A stretch of 64,000 nucleotides of DNA from Rohdeia mirabilis (GTDB lineage Bacteria; Planctomycetota; UBA1135; GCA-002686595), in contig CP036290.1 in assembly GCA_007750655.1 (NCBI GenBank), forward strand, positions 2,232,001 to 2,296,000, read 5' to 3'. The notes under the pieces were generated by a model. The model searched no databases and was not told where the DNA came from. It was given only the letters and a program-made list of their open reading frames with translations. A program made the position numbers and the translations under genes. Positions 42,800 through 50,475 of this stretch are shown one piece after another. Position 1 is the first letter of the stretch, and each line of letters begins with the position of its first letter.

Positions 42800-45187
42800 G
42801 TGAAGGCGCCCGAGCGGAAGGTCGCGCGCGTCCTCGTCGTCGACTGCGACGCGGGGGCCCGGGCGCGGATCGAACAGATGCTCGGTGACGAGTGCGAGTT
42901 CGTCAGCGCCAGCGACCAGGAAGCTGCGTTCGAGCTGGCGGCCGAGTTCCTGCCGGACCTCGTGCTGCTCAACGCGAGTTCGTTCGCGGCCTTCGCGAGG
43001 GACGCGGTGGAGCACGGCGATGCGGCCGAGGTCGAGACGCCGGACGCCGAATCCGTGGCGACCGAGAGCGTGGACGCCGTTCGATCGCTGGCGTCGGAAG
43101 CAGAGCCTGCCGACGTCGTCGCCGACGCCTCGGAGTCGGGCTCCGGCGACCGCGCAACTGCGGCCGCGGACGGCGCGTTCGCCGAGACGACCGAAGCCCA
43201 CGCCGCCATCGAACCGCTGGGCGATCTTCCGATCGCGCCCGAGCTGCGCGGGATTCGCGCGAGCGCGGCCGATCGCCTCGCCGCTCCCGAAGGGTCCGAC
43301 GATGCACTCGCGCTCGACGACACCTCCGCGAACGGGTCCGGCGCCGAACCGGAGAACGACGCGGCGAGCGTGGTCGACGCCCCGCACTCGGCGGCCGACG
43401 ACGTGGCGCTCTCGGACGCGGAAGGCGCGGCGCCCGGCTTCAGGTCGCACCTCCCCGCGAAGCGTCCGGTCCTCGCGCCCGGACTCGCGATCTGCCGCGC
43501 CCTGCGTTCGGGGCGCGTCCGTTCGGGCTGTCGGATCATCCTGATCTCCGACCGGACGAGCAAGCAGGACCGCTTCGGCGGCTACCAGGCCGGCGCGGAC
43601 GACTACTTGCCCTCGCCCGTCGAGCGCGACGAGCTGCTGTCGAAGATCCGCATGCACCAGCGGCTGCAGTCGATCGAGGTCGCGCGCGACGACCTCGAGC
43701 GCATGAACTGCGAGCTCGCTGCGGCCAACGCCAGTCTGCTCTTCGCTCGCGAGGAGGCACTGCGCGTCAACGCCGAACTCCAGCGCACCAACGCACGTCT
43801 GGCCGAGGAGGTCTCGCTGCGCCGGACGGCCGAGAACCAGCTGCGCCACGACGCGTTCCACGACGTCCTCACGGATCTGCCCAATCGCGCTCTGATCATC
43901 CAGGAGGTGCAGCGCAGCATCGCGCGCCTCCAGCGGACCGAGGACTACGTCTTCGCGGTGGCCTTCATCGACCTCGACGACTTCAAGGTCGTCAACGACA
44001 GCCTCGGACACCGCGCGGGCGACGACCTTCTGATCGAGATCGCGCGCCGGCTGCGTGCCGAGCTGCGCGCGACCGACGTCGTCGGCGAAGGCGACATGGG
44101 GACGGCTGCGCGCATCGGCGGCGACGAGTTCGTCGTTCTGATGGACGGTCTGTCGTGCGCCGAGGACGCACTGCTGATCGCCGAGCGGATCCTCGAGTCC
44201 GTCGCGCGCCCCGTCGATCTGGGCGAACAGACCGTGACGCCGTCGCTCAGCATGGGACTTGCGCTGGGGACTCCCGAGTACACGTCGGCCGACGAGCTCC
44301 TGCGCGACGCCGACACGGCGCTGTACCGCGCGAAGGAGAGCGGCAAGCGCCGCGTCGCGATCTTCGACTCGGAGATGCGCAACCAGGCGGTGAAGCGACT
44401 CGCGCTCGAGGTCGAGCTGCGACGCGCGATCGAAGCCGACCGCATCGACGTCCACTACCAGCCGATCTTCGACATGGCTTCCCAACGCATCCGGGGCTTC
44501 GAGGCCCTGGCGCGCTGGGACCACCCGATGCGCGGCACGGTGCGCCCGAGCGAGTTCATCGGACTGGCCGAGGAGTCGGGCCTGATGCACGCCCTCGGCA
44601 AGCTGATCCTGCGCAAGGCCTGTCGCGACACCCGTCGCTGGCGGACGGACTTCCCGGGGCGCGAGAACCTGTGGGTCAACGTCAACGTGTCGGGACTCCA
44701 GCTCGAGGACGGTACCTTCGCGAAGCTGGTCGACGAGGCGCTCACGGAGTCCGGTCTGGACCGCAGCGCGCTGAACCTCGAGTTGACCGAATCGGTCCTG
44801 ATGCGCGGCCGGGCCGCGGCGAGCGGAGCCATCGCGGCACTGGCCGAGCTGGGCACGAACATCCAACTCGACGACTTCGGGACCGGCTTCTCGTCGCTCT
44901 CGAGTCTCTCCGACCTGCCGATCTCGGCGCTCAAGCTCGACCACGAGTTCATCAGCGCGGGCGGCCGTTGCGAGGCGGATCGCGTCACGGTCCGTTCGGT
45001 GCTCGAGATGGCGCACGTGCGCGGTCTCAAGGTCGTCGCCGAGGGCGTCGAGACCGCCGAACAGATGAAGTGGCTGCGCGATCTGGGGTGCGACTTCGTG
45101 CAGGGCTACTTCCTCAGCCCGCCGCTCAGCGCCAAGGACGTCGACATCCTCCTGGGGGGCGGCACGCCGAAGCGCCGCGTGGCCTGA
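42800..45187 (+). CDS. GGDEF-EAL c-di-GMP enzyme with an interrupted pseudo-receiver domain
   Basis: 795 aa. The N-terminus starts like a receiver domain (VARVLVVDCDAGARARIEQML...LPDLVLLN), but the phosphoacceptor position is Asn58, not Asp. About 160 residues of Ala/Glu/Asp/Ser-rich low-complexity sequence (about 60-222) then interrupt it before the receiver pattern resumes (ICRALRSG...CRIILISDRTSKQDRFGGYQAGADDYLPSPV). A coiled coil (about 285-345) leads to a GGDEF domain with intact GGDEF (440-444) but no RxxD inhibitory site, then an EAL domain with EAL (570-572) and DDFGTGFSSLSSL. Both catalytic signatures look intact, so synthesis, hydrolysis or both are possible. Control by phosphorylation is unlikely. 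Confidence 0.92.
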   Translation: MKAPERKVARVLVVDCDAGARARIEQMLGDECEFVSASDQEAAFELAAEFLPDLVLLNASSFAAFARDAVEHGDAAEVETPDAESVATESVDAVRSLASEAEPADVVADASESGSGDRATAAADGAFAETTEAHAAIEPLGDLPIAPELRGIRASAADRLAAPEGSDDALALDDTSANGSGAEPENDAASVVDAPHSAADDVALSDAEGAAPGFRSHLPAKRPVLAPGLAICRALRSGRVRSGCRIILISDRTSKQDRFGGYQAGADDYLPSPVERDELLSKIRMHQRLQSIEVARDDLERMNCELAAANASLLFAREEALRVNAELQRTNARLAEEVSLRRTAENQLRHDAFHDVLTDLPNRALIIQEVQRSIARLQRTEDYVFAVAFIDLDDFKVVNDSLGHRAGDDLLIEIARRLRAELRATDVVGEGDMGTAARIGGDEFVVLMDGLSCAEDALLIAERILESVARPVDLGEQTVTPSLSMGLALGTPEYTSADELLRDADTALYRAKESGKRRVAIFDSEMRNQAVKRLALEVELRRAIEADRIDVHYQPIFDMASQRIRGFEALARWDHPMRGTVRPSEFIGLAEESGLMHALGKLILRKACRDTRRWRTDFPGRENLWVNVNVSGLQLEDGTFAKLVDEALTESGLDRSALNLELTESVLMRGRAAASGAIAALAELGTNIQLDDFGTGFSSLSSLSDLPISALKLDHEFISAGGRCEADRVTVRSVLEMAHVRGLKVVAEGVETAEQMKWLRDLGCDFVQGYFLSPPLSAKDVDILLGGGTPKRRVA

Positions 45188-45211
45188 GACCGCGAGCGAG
45201 CCGGCGCGCGC

Positions 45212-46330
45212 TCAGCGCTGGAAGATCGGCAGGGTTCCGTCGGGGAGCGCGAGCACGAGGCAGTTGATCGCCGTCGCGTAGGCGTCGCCGTAGCGCGAAT
45301 CGCTCCACGAACCGTCCTCGTTCTGCGAGGCGACGAGGCGTTGGAGCTCGTCGGTGAACCACTGTTCGAACGGCTCGCGCTCGCGCAGACCCCACAGTGC
45401 GAGCGCGAGGTAGAAGCGCTCGTAGTGGGGGAACTCGCCCTGACCGGGCCACGTTCCGGCGGCCAGTGCCCGCGTGATCGCGTCGACGCCTCGCACCAGG
45501 GCCGGATCGTCGTAGGAGCCCGTCGCCTCGAGCGTGGCGACCGCCGCCGCCGTCAGGGCCAACGTGGTCTTGTCGGAGCCGAGCGTGTAGCGGAACAGCC
45601 CCGACTCGGCCTGGGAGGCGCGAACGTAGCCTTCGGCGCGCGCGATCACTTCCGAGCGGACCAGCAGTCCGGCATCGCGCGCGGCCCGCAGAGCGCTCAC
45701 CAGGCAGATCGTGACGCTGCCCTCGTGGTCGGGTTCGAGGCGCGGTTCGTACATCCAGCCGCCTTCTGCGCCCTGGGTGCGCTCGATCAGGTCGACCGCG
45801 CCGTGCAGGGCGTCGCGCAGGCGCGCTCCGAGTTCCGCGTTGGGCGAGATCGCGAAACCCTGCGCCAGGGTCAACGTCGCGAAGCCGTGGCCGTGCATGC
45901 GGCTGAGGCCGTCGCCGCCGACGAACCCGTAGCGCGGATCCGCGGCATCGCGGACGGCGCGCGACAGGATGTAGTCGAGCCCGCGCGTGACCCGTTCACC
46001 GTGTTCTCCGCGCCCCGGAAGGTTGCCGCCGGCCATCAGCGCGAGCGTCGCGAGTGAACTGACGGCCACCGGCGCGCCGAGCGCCCCCGTTCCCGTCGGC
46101 ACCGGCCACGACCCGTCGCCGAGTCGCGTCTCGGCCGCCGCGAGCCAGTCCAGCCCGCGACCGAGGCTGCGCGCCACCACGGTGCGCGGATAGGGGCTCG
46201 GCGGTTCGAGCGACTCGTCGTCCGCGCGGCGCAGCGCCGGGCGTTCCGAACTCGGACGTTCGGAGGCCGGTTCGTCGTACCCGCTCGCGATCGTCCCGCA
46301 CAGGACGATCGCGGCGAGGGCACGCTGCAT
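45212..46330 (-). CDS. Exported prenyltransferase/squalene-oxidase-repeat protein, LPIFQR tail
   Basis: 372 aa, last gene of the long minus-strand operon. A signal peptide (MQRALAAIVLCGTIASG) is followed by alpha/alpha-toroid repeats of the squalene-cyclase/prenyltransferase type: LDWLAAAETRLGDGSWPV, ATLALMAGGNLPGRGEHGERVTRGLDYIL, GWMYEP, and QNEDGSWSDSRYGDAYATAINCLVLAL. The DxDD acid motif of squalene-hopene cyclases is absent, so terpene cyclisation is unlikely. It ends DGTLPIFQR, matching the tail of the 413-aa homologue encoded upstream in the same operon. Such toroids in planctomycetes are usually non-enzymatic binding proteins of unknown role. The ATG at 46330 is 41 bases after the previous stop. 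Confidence 0.82.
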   Translation of the reverse strand: MQRALAAIVLCGTIASGYDEPASERPSSERPALRRADDESLEPPSPYPRTVVARSLGRGLDWLAAAETRLGDGSWPVPTGTGALGAPVAVSSLATLALMAGGNLPGRGEHGERVTRGLDYILSRAVRDAADPRYGFVGGDGLSRMHGHGFATLTLAQGFAISPNAELGARLRDALHGAVDLIERTQGAEGGWMYEPRLEPDHEGSVTICLVSALRAARDAGLLVRSEVIARAEGYVRASQAESGLFRYTLGSDKTTLALTAAAVATLEATGSYDDPALVRGVDAITRALAAGTWPGQGEFPHYERFYLALALWGLREREPFEQWFTDELQRLVASQNEDGSWSDSRYGDAYATAINCLVLALPDGTLPIFQR

Positions 46331-46371
46331 GGTTCGCACGGTCGGCACGGTGGCAGTTCGCAGGATCCGAG

Positions 46372-47292
46372 TCAGTCCGTGCGACTCACGCGCCGGTAGT
46401 AGGCGTCGATCCAGTCGCGGTACTGGGGCGGCATGTCGTCGCTCACCGTGTTGGTGAAGATCTCCTGCGTGCGAGCGGGGAGTTCGCCCCAGGAGCCGAA
46501 ACCGCGTTCGTCGGCTGCGCGCTCGGCCTCGGTGCGCTGGTCGCCGGCACCTTCCTGGTTGCGACCGGCGGCTCCGTCCTCGCCACCGTCCTCCGCGGGC
46601 GTGGGACGTTCGCCCGCCTGGCCCTCGCCCTCCTCGGACGAGTCGCGCTGCTCCTGATTGCGCGCGCCGGCCTCGTCGGGGCCCTCGGGGGTGCGTTCGC
46701 GGCCGGACTGTTCGCCGGGGCGTTGGCCTTGCGGCGCGCGCGACTGTTGTTGGTTCTGCTGGCCCTGTTGACCGCGTTGCTGCTGTTGGTCCTGCTGGTT
46801 CTGTTGTCCCTGCTGGCCTTGCTGGCCCTGCTGCTGTTGTTGCTGCTGTTGCTGCTGCTGCTGCTGGCGCCCGAGCTCCTCGGCGATCTCGAGCAGGCGG
46901 TCGATCTTCTCCACGGCCTCGCGACCGTTCTGCTCGGCGCCCGCGACCCATTCGCGCAGGCCCGAGCCGTCGCCGAAGGGATCGGCGCCACTGGCTTCGA
47001 AGAGGAGCTCGTCGACCTGACCGAGGTGCTTCTCGACCTCGCCGAACAGCCGCACCATCTCCTGCTCGAGATCGGCGCCCGCGTCGGGACCTCCCGGAAG
47101 GATCGGCGCCGGCGGGCCGCTCTCCTGGTCCTGCTGCGTGGCGTACGCCATGCCGCAGGTGAGAGCGCAGGCCGCGAGGGCGAGCGTCGCGAACAGCGGT
47201 CGTCGGCCACTTCGCGCGTGGTGGCGAGTGGATCCGTTCGGTGCTGCGTTCGAGCCGCTCGTCGCGCGGCCGTCGTTCTCGAGCATGTTCAT
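46372..47292 (-). CDS. Small exported poly-glutamine protein of unknown function
   Basis: 306 aa. A hydrophobic signal segment lies at about 32-53 (RRPLFATLALAACALTCGMAYATQ). A helical stretch follows (DLEQEMVRLFGEVEKHLGQVDELLFEASG), then a run of 13 glutamines with Gln-Gly-Gln-Gln repeats (about 141-185), an acidic Glu/Gly/Arg-rich region, and a conserved-looking end RTQEIFTNTVSDDMPPQYRDWIDAYYRRVSRTD. That last segment resembles the C-terminus of planctomycete proteins found beside DUF4175 genes, which may be the interacting part. Its ATG overlaps the stop of the 1044-aa coiled-coil gene (ATGA). Length polymorphism in the Gln tract is likely. Confidence 0.75.
   Translation of the reverse strand: MNMLENDGRATSGSNAAPNGSTRHHARSGRRPLFATLALAACALTCGMAYATQQDQESGPPAPILPGGPDAGADLEQEMVRLFGEVEKHLGQVDELLFEASGADPFGDGSGLREWVAGAEQNGREAVEKIDRLLEIAEELGRQQQQQQQQQQQQQGQQGQQGQQNQQDQQQQRGQQGQQNQQQSRAPQGQRPGEQSGRERTPEGPDEAGARNQEQRDSSEEGEGQAGERPTPAEDGGEDGAAGRNQEGAGDQRTEAERAADERGFGSWGELPARTQEIFTNTVSDDMPPQYRDWIDAYYRRVSRTD
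46828..46866 (-). repeat. CAG/CAA tract encoding 13 consecutive glutamines
   Basis: Mixed CAG and CAA codons without interruption, continued downstream (46740-46827) by Gln-Gly and Gln-Asn repeats in the same frame. Confidence 0.9.
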
Positions 47293-50200
47293 CGGTTCGT
47301 CTCCGCGTCGGGAGCGGGCAGTCCGAGGCGCTGCCGGAAGCCTTCGAAGATCTTGGTCAAGCGCTCGTGCCGGGACGCGAGCCGGGCGAGATCGCTGAGG
47401 AGGAGCTCGTCCGGTTCGCCCTCGCCGAGATCGGGGTAGAGCAGTTGCAACTGTTCGACCTGGGACAGCAGTTCCAGCTCGAGGCGCCGCAACAGTCGCA
47501 GCTCGGCCACGTCGGGAACGAGTCGCTGCTGTTGCTCCTGTTGCTGCTGCTGCTGTTGCTGTTGCTGCTGCTGCTGCTGTTGCTCCTGCTGCTCTTCCTC
47601 CTGGCGCCGGTTCTGTTCGTCGCGCAGGGATTCGAGCAGCCATTCGAGGCGCAGCTCCACGTCGCGCTGCAGCGTCTGGATCCGGATCCCGGACTGGTAG
47701 TCGCCGGCCTCGTCCATGTCGCGCGCCAAGGTGGCGAGGTCGCCGACCGCTTGGGTCAGCATCTCGGCCACGACGTCGGAGCCTTCCTCGGCGGCCGCGT
47801 CGCGCACCACCGCGAGTCGTTCGCCGAGCGTGCCCTCCTCGGTCGCGATCCGGCGCAGGCGCAGGCGGTCCGCGCGTCCCGGGCGCTGTCCCGGCTCGGT
47901 GCGGGCGTCGATCTCGCGCGTCGCGATCATCTGTTCGCGGTGCGCCTCCATGATGGCGGTGGCTTCCTCCTCGAGCTCGAAGAGCAGCTCCTCCTGGCGC
48001 AGACGCTCGTACTTCGCCTCTTCCTCGGCGATCTTGGCCGCGGCCTCGTCGAGCGCGCGGCGCGCCTCTTCGGCGGCCTCCTCGGCCTCGCGCGCGCGAC
48101 CTTCTTCGAGGGCCTGTGCCGCACGCTCGGCGGCTTCGCGCGCGCGCTCCAGCGCACGCTCGTCGATCGCGTCCGGCAGGTCGTCGGCCAAGGTCGCCAG
48201 CCGCATGATCTCCTTCTCGATGGCGCGCTGCTGCTCCGCCAGCTGGGAGAGGTCCGGGGTGCGATCGGCCTCCGCGCGTTCGAGCTGTTGCGTCGCGCGG
48301 CGCAGCTCCTCGCTGGCGCGGTCCTGCTGGGCCGCTGCGTCCGAAGTGCGCCCGGACGCGAGGTTCTCGCGCGCCTGTTCCATGGCGTCGCGCGCCGACT
48401 CGAGCGCGTCGCGCGTCGCCTCTTCGCGCGAGGCCTGGGGCTCGGTCGCACTGCCCGACGGCGAGTTGGGCGTGGATTCGGAGCCCGGGCGGGTGACGTC
48501 CTGGAGTCGTTCTCCGAGGGCCTCGAGGCGCGCTTCGAGCTCGGCCTGTTCGGCGGCCCGTTCGCCGCTCGCATCGTCGTTCGCGTCCCGTTCCAGTTGT
48601 TCGCGCACACCGGCGAGGGCGCGCTCGATCGACTCGGCCGCGTCCTGCGCCTGTTCGCCCGCCGCTTCGAACTCGGCGGCCTCGGCGCGCTCGGCCGCTC
48701 GCTCGAGCTGTTCGGCGGCGGCGTCCAAGGACTGGGCCACCTCTTCGCCGCCACCGGTGCGCTCGGCCGCGGTGCGCGCGGCGCGAGCCAGGTCCTCCGC
48801 GCGCCTCGCGCCGGCCGACTGCGAGCGCGCGAGCGCGTCCTCGAGCCGCTCCAGCTCCCCGAGTCCGGCGAGCAGCTCCTCGAGCGCGCGCTGGTTCTCG
48901 CGCCGCGCTTCCGCAGCGGTCGGCGTGGCGGACGCCGGAGTGGGGGCGGTCTGCGGGGATTCGCCAACTCTCGGGTCGGATGCCGGCCCTTCGCCGCCGG
49001 CTTCGTTCGCGGCGGGATCCTGTCCAGCCGAATCCCGTCCCGCCGGTTCCTGGGCGCCAGCGTTCGCCCGTTCGCCGTCCGTCGCGGACGGATCCCGAGG
49101 CTGCGTCTGCGACTCGCGCGCGCCGAGACGGTCGAGGGCCGCACGCGCCACCTCCGCGCCCAGCGGTGCCGCCGACGAATCGGCGTCGGTGGGCCTCTCG
49201 TTGGCGTTCGGATCGGCGTCCGACGGCTCGCCGCCGCCCGAGTCGGCCAGTCGTCGGCGTGCGAGGTCCTGCGCCGCCGTTCCTTCGGCACGGGCGCGTT
49301 CCGCCTCGAGGCGCAGTTCGGCGGCCCGTTCGCGCGCTCGCGTGGCCACCTGTTCGCGTCCGATCTCCTCGGACTGTTCCTTCGCGTCCGTGGCCGCGCG
49401 CGACACCGCCTCGAGATCGGTGGCTGCGCGTCGAGCGGCTTCGCGATCGCTCTCGCGCGCCGCGACCCGCTCGCTCGCGCGTGCGTCGTTCGCACGGGTG
49501 CGCAGGTCGTCGGCGACGGTGGGCACGTCGCGGCGACCCGTTTCGAGATCGCTCGCGACGCGCTCGAGCGTCCGCGCGGCTTCCTCGAGCCGTTCGGCGG
49601 CCGAGAGCGCAGCGCCGGCGCGTTCGAGTTCGTCCGCGGCCGTGCGCAGTTGTTCGAGGGCCTGGGGGTCGAAGCGCGCCAGCAACTCGGCGTCGACCCG
49701 TTGGTCGCGGGCCAGGCGCGTCAGCTCGTTCTCGATGAACGACCACTCGAGATCGCCGCTCGAGCGCGCGCTCTCGCGCGACGCCTCGGCCTGGGCGCGC
49801 TGCTCGGCGAGCAGCGCGGCGAGTTCCTGTTCGAGCGCGCGCCGCGCGTCGCTCTTCGCGGCCTCGTGCGCCGCGCCGGCCGCGTCCTCGATCTTCTGTT
49901 CCTCGTTCGCGAGATCCCCGAGTTGCTCGCGAACCTCCTGCAGCGTCTCGAGTCGGTCCTCGAGGTTCTCGACGCGGCGTTGGTCGAGCAGGATCGCCAG
50001 CAGACGTTCTATGCGATCGACGGCGCGGGCCTGTTCGTCGAGCGCGCGCGCGAGCTGGCCCTTCTCCAGGGCGTCGGCCGACGAAGTGAGTCGTTCGTCG
50101 AGCGTGCGCGCCTCTTCGTCACGCTCCGCGAGATCCGCCAGCGCGTCGCGCAGAAGATCGGCGGTGCGCGTGCGGCCCTCGGCGTCGAGTCGGTCGAGCA

Positions 50201-50423
50201 GCACCGTCATCGTCTGACGCAGTCGCGCCAGCTGGCGGGCGAGCAGCTCCTGTTCCTCGCGAATCGTCGCCAGCTCGCGCTCGGTGCCCGTGGCGTCCTG
50301 GGCGCTCGCGCTCGGAGCGAGGCCCGTGACCGACGTACCGACCAGGAGCGCCCCCGTGGCCACGAGCGCCAGACCCCGTCGGGCGAGGCGTGCGAGATTC
50401 CGTGTGGTGCTGTTCATGGTCAT
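47289..50423 (-). CDS. Large exported coiled-coil protein with a poly-glutamine tract
   Basis: 1044 aa. A signal peptide (about residues 14-42, LARRGLALVATGALLVGTSVTGLAPSASAQ) is followed by nearly uninterrupted Glu/Ala/Arg/Leu heptad sequence, so the mature protein is an extended periplasmic coiled coil. A low-complexity Ser/Asp/Asn/Pro segment lies at about 380-500. Near residue 950 a run of about 15 glutamines precedes a final segment LVPDVAELRLLRRLELELLSQVEQLQLLYPDLGEGEPDELLLSDLARLASRHERLTKIFEGF. Similar proteins occur next to DUF4175 genes in planctomycetes. Two in-frame ATGs are six bases apart (50423, 50417); I used the first. No enzyme motif is visible. Confidence 0.8.
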   Translation of the reverse strand: MTMNSTTRNLARLARRGLALVATGALLVGTSVTGLAPSASAQDATGTERELATIREEQELLARQLARLRQTMTVLLDRLDAEGRTRTADLLRDALADLAERDEEARTLDERLTSSADALEKGQLARALDEQARAVDRIERLLAILLDQRRVENLEDRLETLQEVREQLGDLANEEQKIEDAAGAAHEAAKSDARRALEQELAALLAEQRAQAEASRESARSSGDLEWSFIENELTRLARDQRVDAELLARFDPQALEQLRTAADELERAGAALSAAERLEEAARTLERVASDLETGRRDVPTVADDLRTRANDARASERVAARESDREAARRAATDLEAVSRAATDAKEQSEEIGREQVATRARERAAELRLEAERARAEGTAAQDLARRRLADSGGGEPSDADPNANERPTDADSSAAPLGAEVARAALDRLGARESQTQPRDPSATDGERANAGAQEPAGRDSAGQDPAANEAGGEGPASDPRVGESPQTAPTPASATPTAAEARRENQRALEELLAGLGELERLEDALARSQSAGARRAEDLARAARTAAERTGGGEEVAQSLDAAAEQLERAAERAEAAEFEAAGEQAQDAAESIERALAGVREQLERDANDDASGERAAEQAELEARLEALGERLQDVTRPGSESTPNSPSGSATEPQASREEATRDALESARDAMEQARENLASGRTSDAAAQQDRASEELRRATQQLERAEADRTPDLSQLAEQQRAIEKEIMRLATLADDLPDAIDERALERAREAAERAAQALEEGRAREAEEAAEEARRALDEAAAKIAEEEAKYERLRQEELLFELEEEATAIMEAHREQMIATREIDARTEPGQRPGRADRLRLRRIATEEGTLGERLAVVRDAAAEEGSDVVAEMLTQAVGDLATLARDMDEAGDYQSGIRIQTLQRDVELRLEWLLESLRDEQNRRQEEEQQEQQQQQQQQQQQQQQQEQQQRLVPDVAELRLLRRLELELLSQVEQLQLLYPDLGEGEPDELLLSDLARLASRHERLTKIFEGFRQRLGLPAPDAETNR
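47526..47591 (-). repeat. CAG/CAA tract encoding about 15 glutamines plus flanking Gln/Glu
   Basis: Near the 3' end of the coiled-coil gene. Bases 47538-47582 are all CAG or CAA codons, bounded by GAG codons with further glutamines outside. Confidence 0.9.
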
Positions 50424-50475
50424 TGGATGCTCGAGTGTTCGGTGCGTCGCCCGTCCGGCCCGGTCGCCGTCGCGC

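Noticed and set aside
39704..45016. A very long minus-strand open frame antisense to the PhoX-like and GGDEF-EAL genes
   Set aside because: The plus-strand genes have clear domain signatures; the antisense translation is compositionally biased and matches nothing.
46740..47591. Leucine-rich plus-strand frames across the CAG/CTG tracts
   Set aside because: Poly-Leu is the antisense reading of poly-Gln codons; overlaps and signal peptides support the minus-strand genes.
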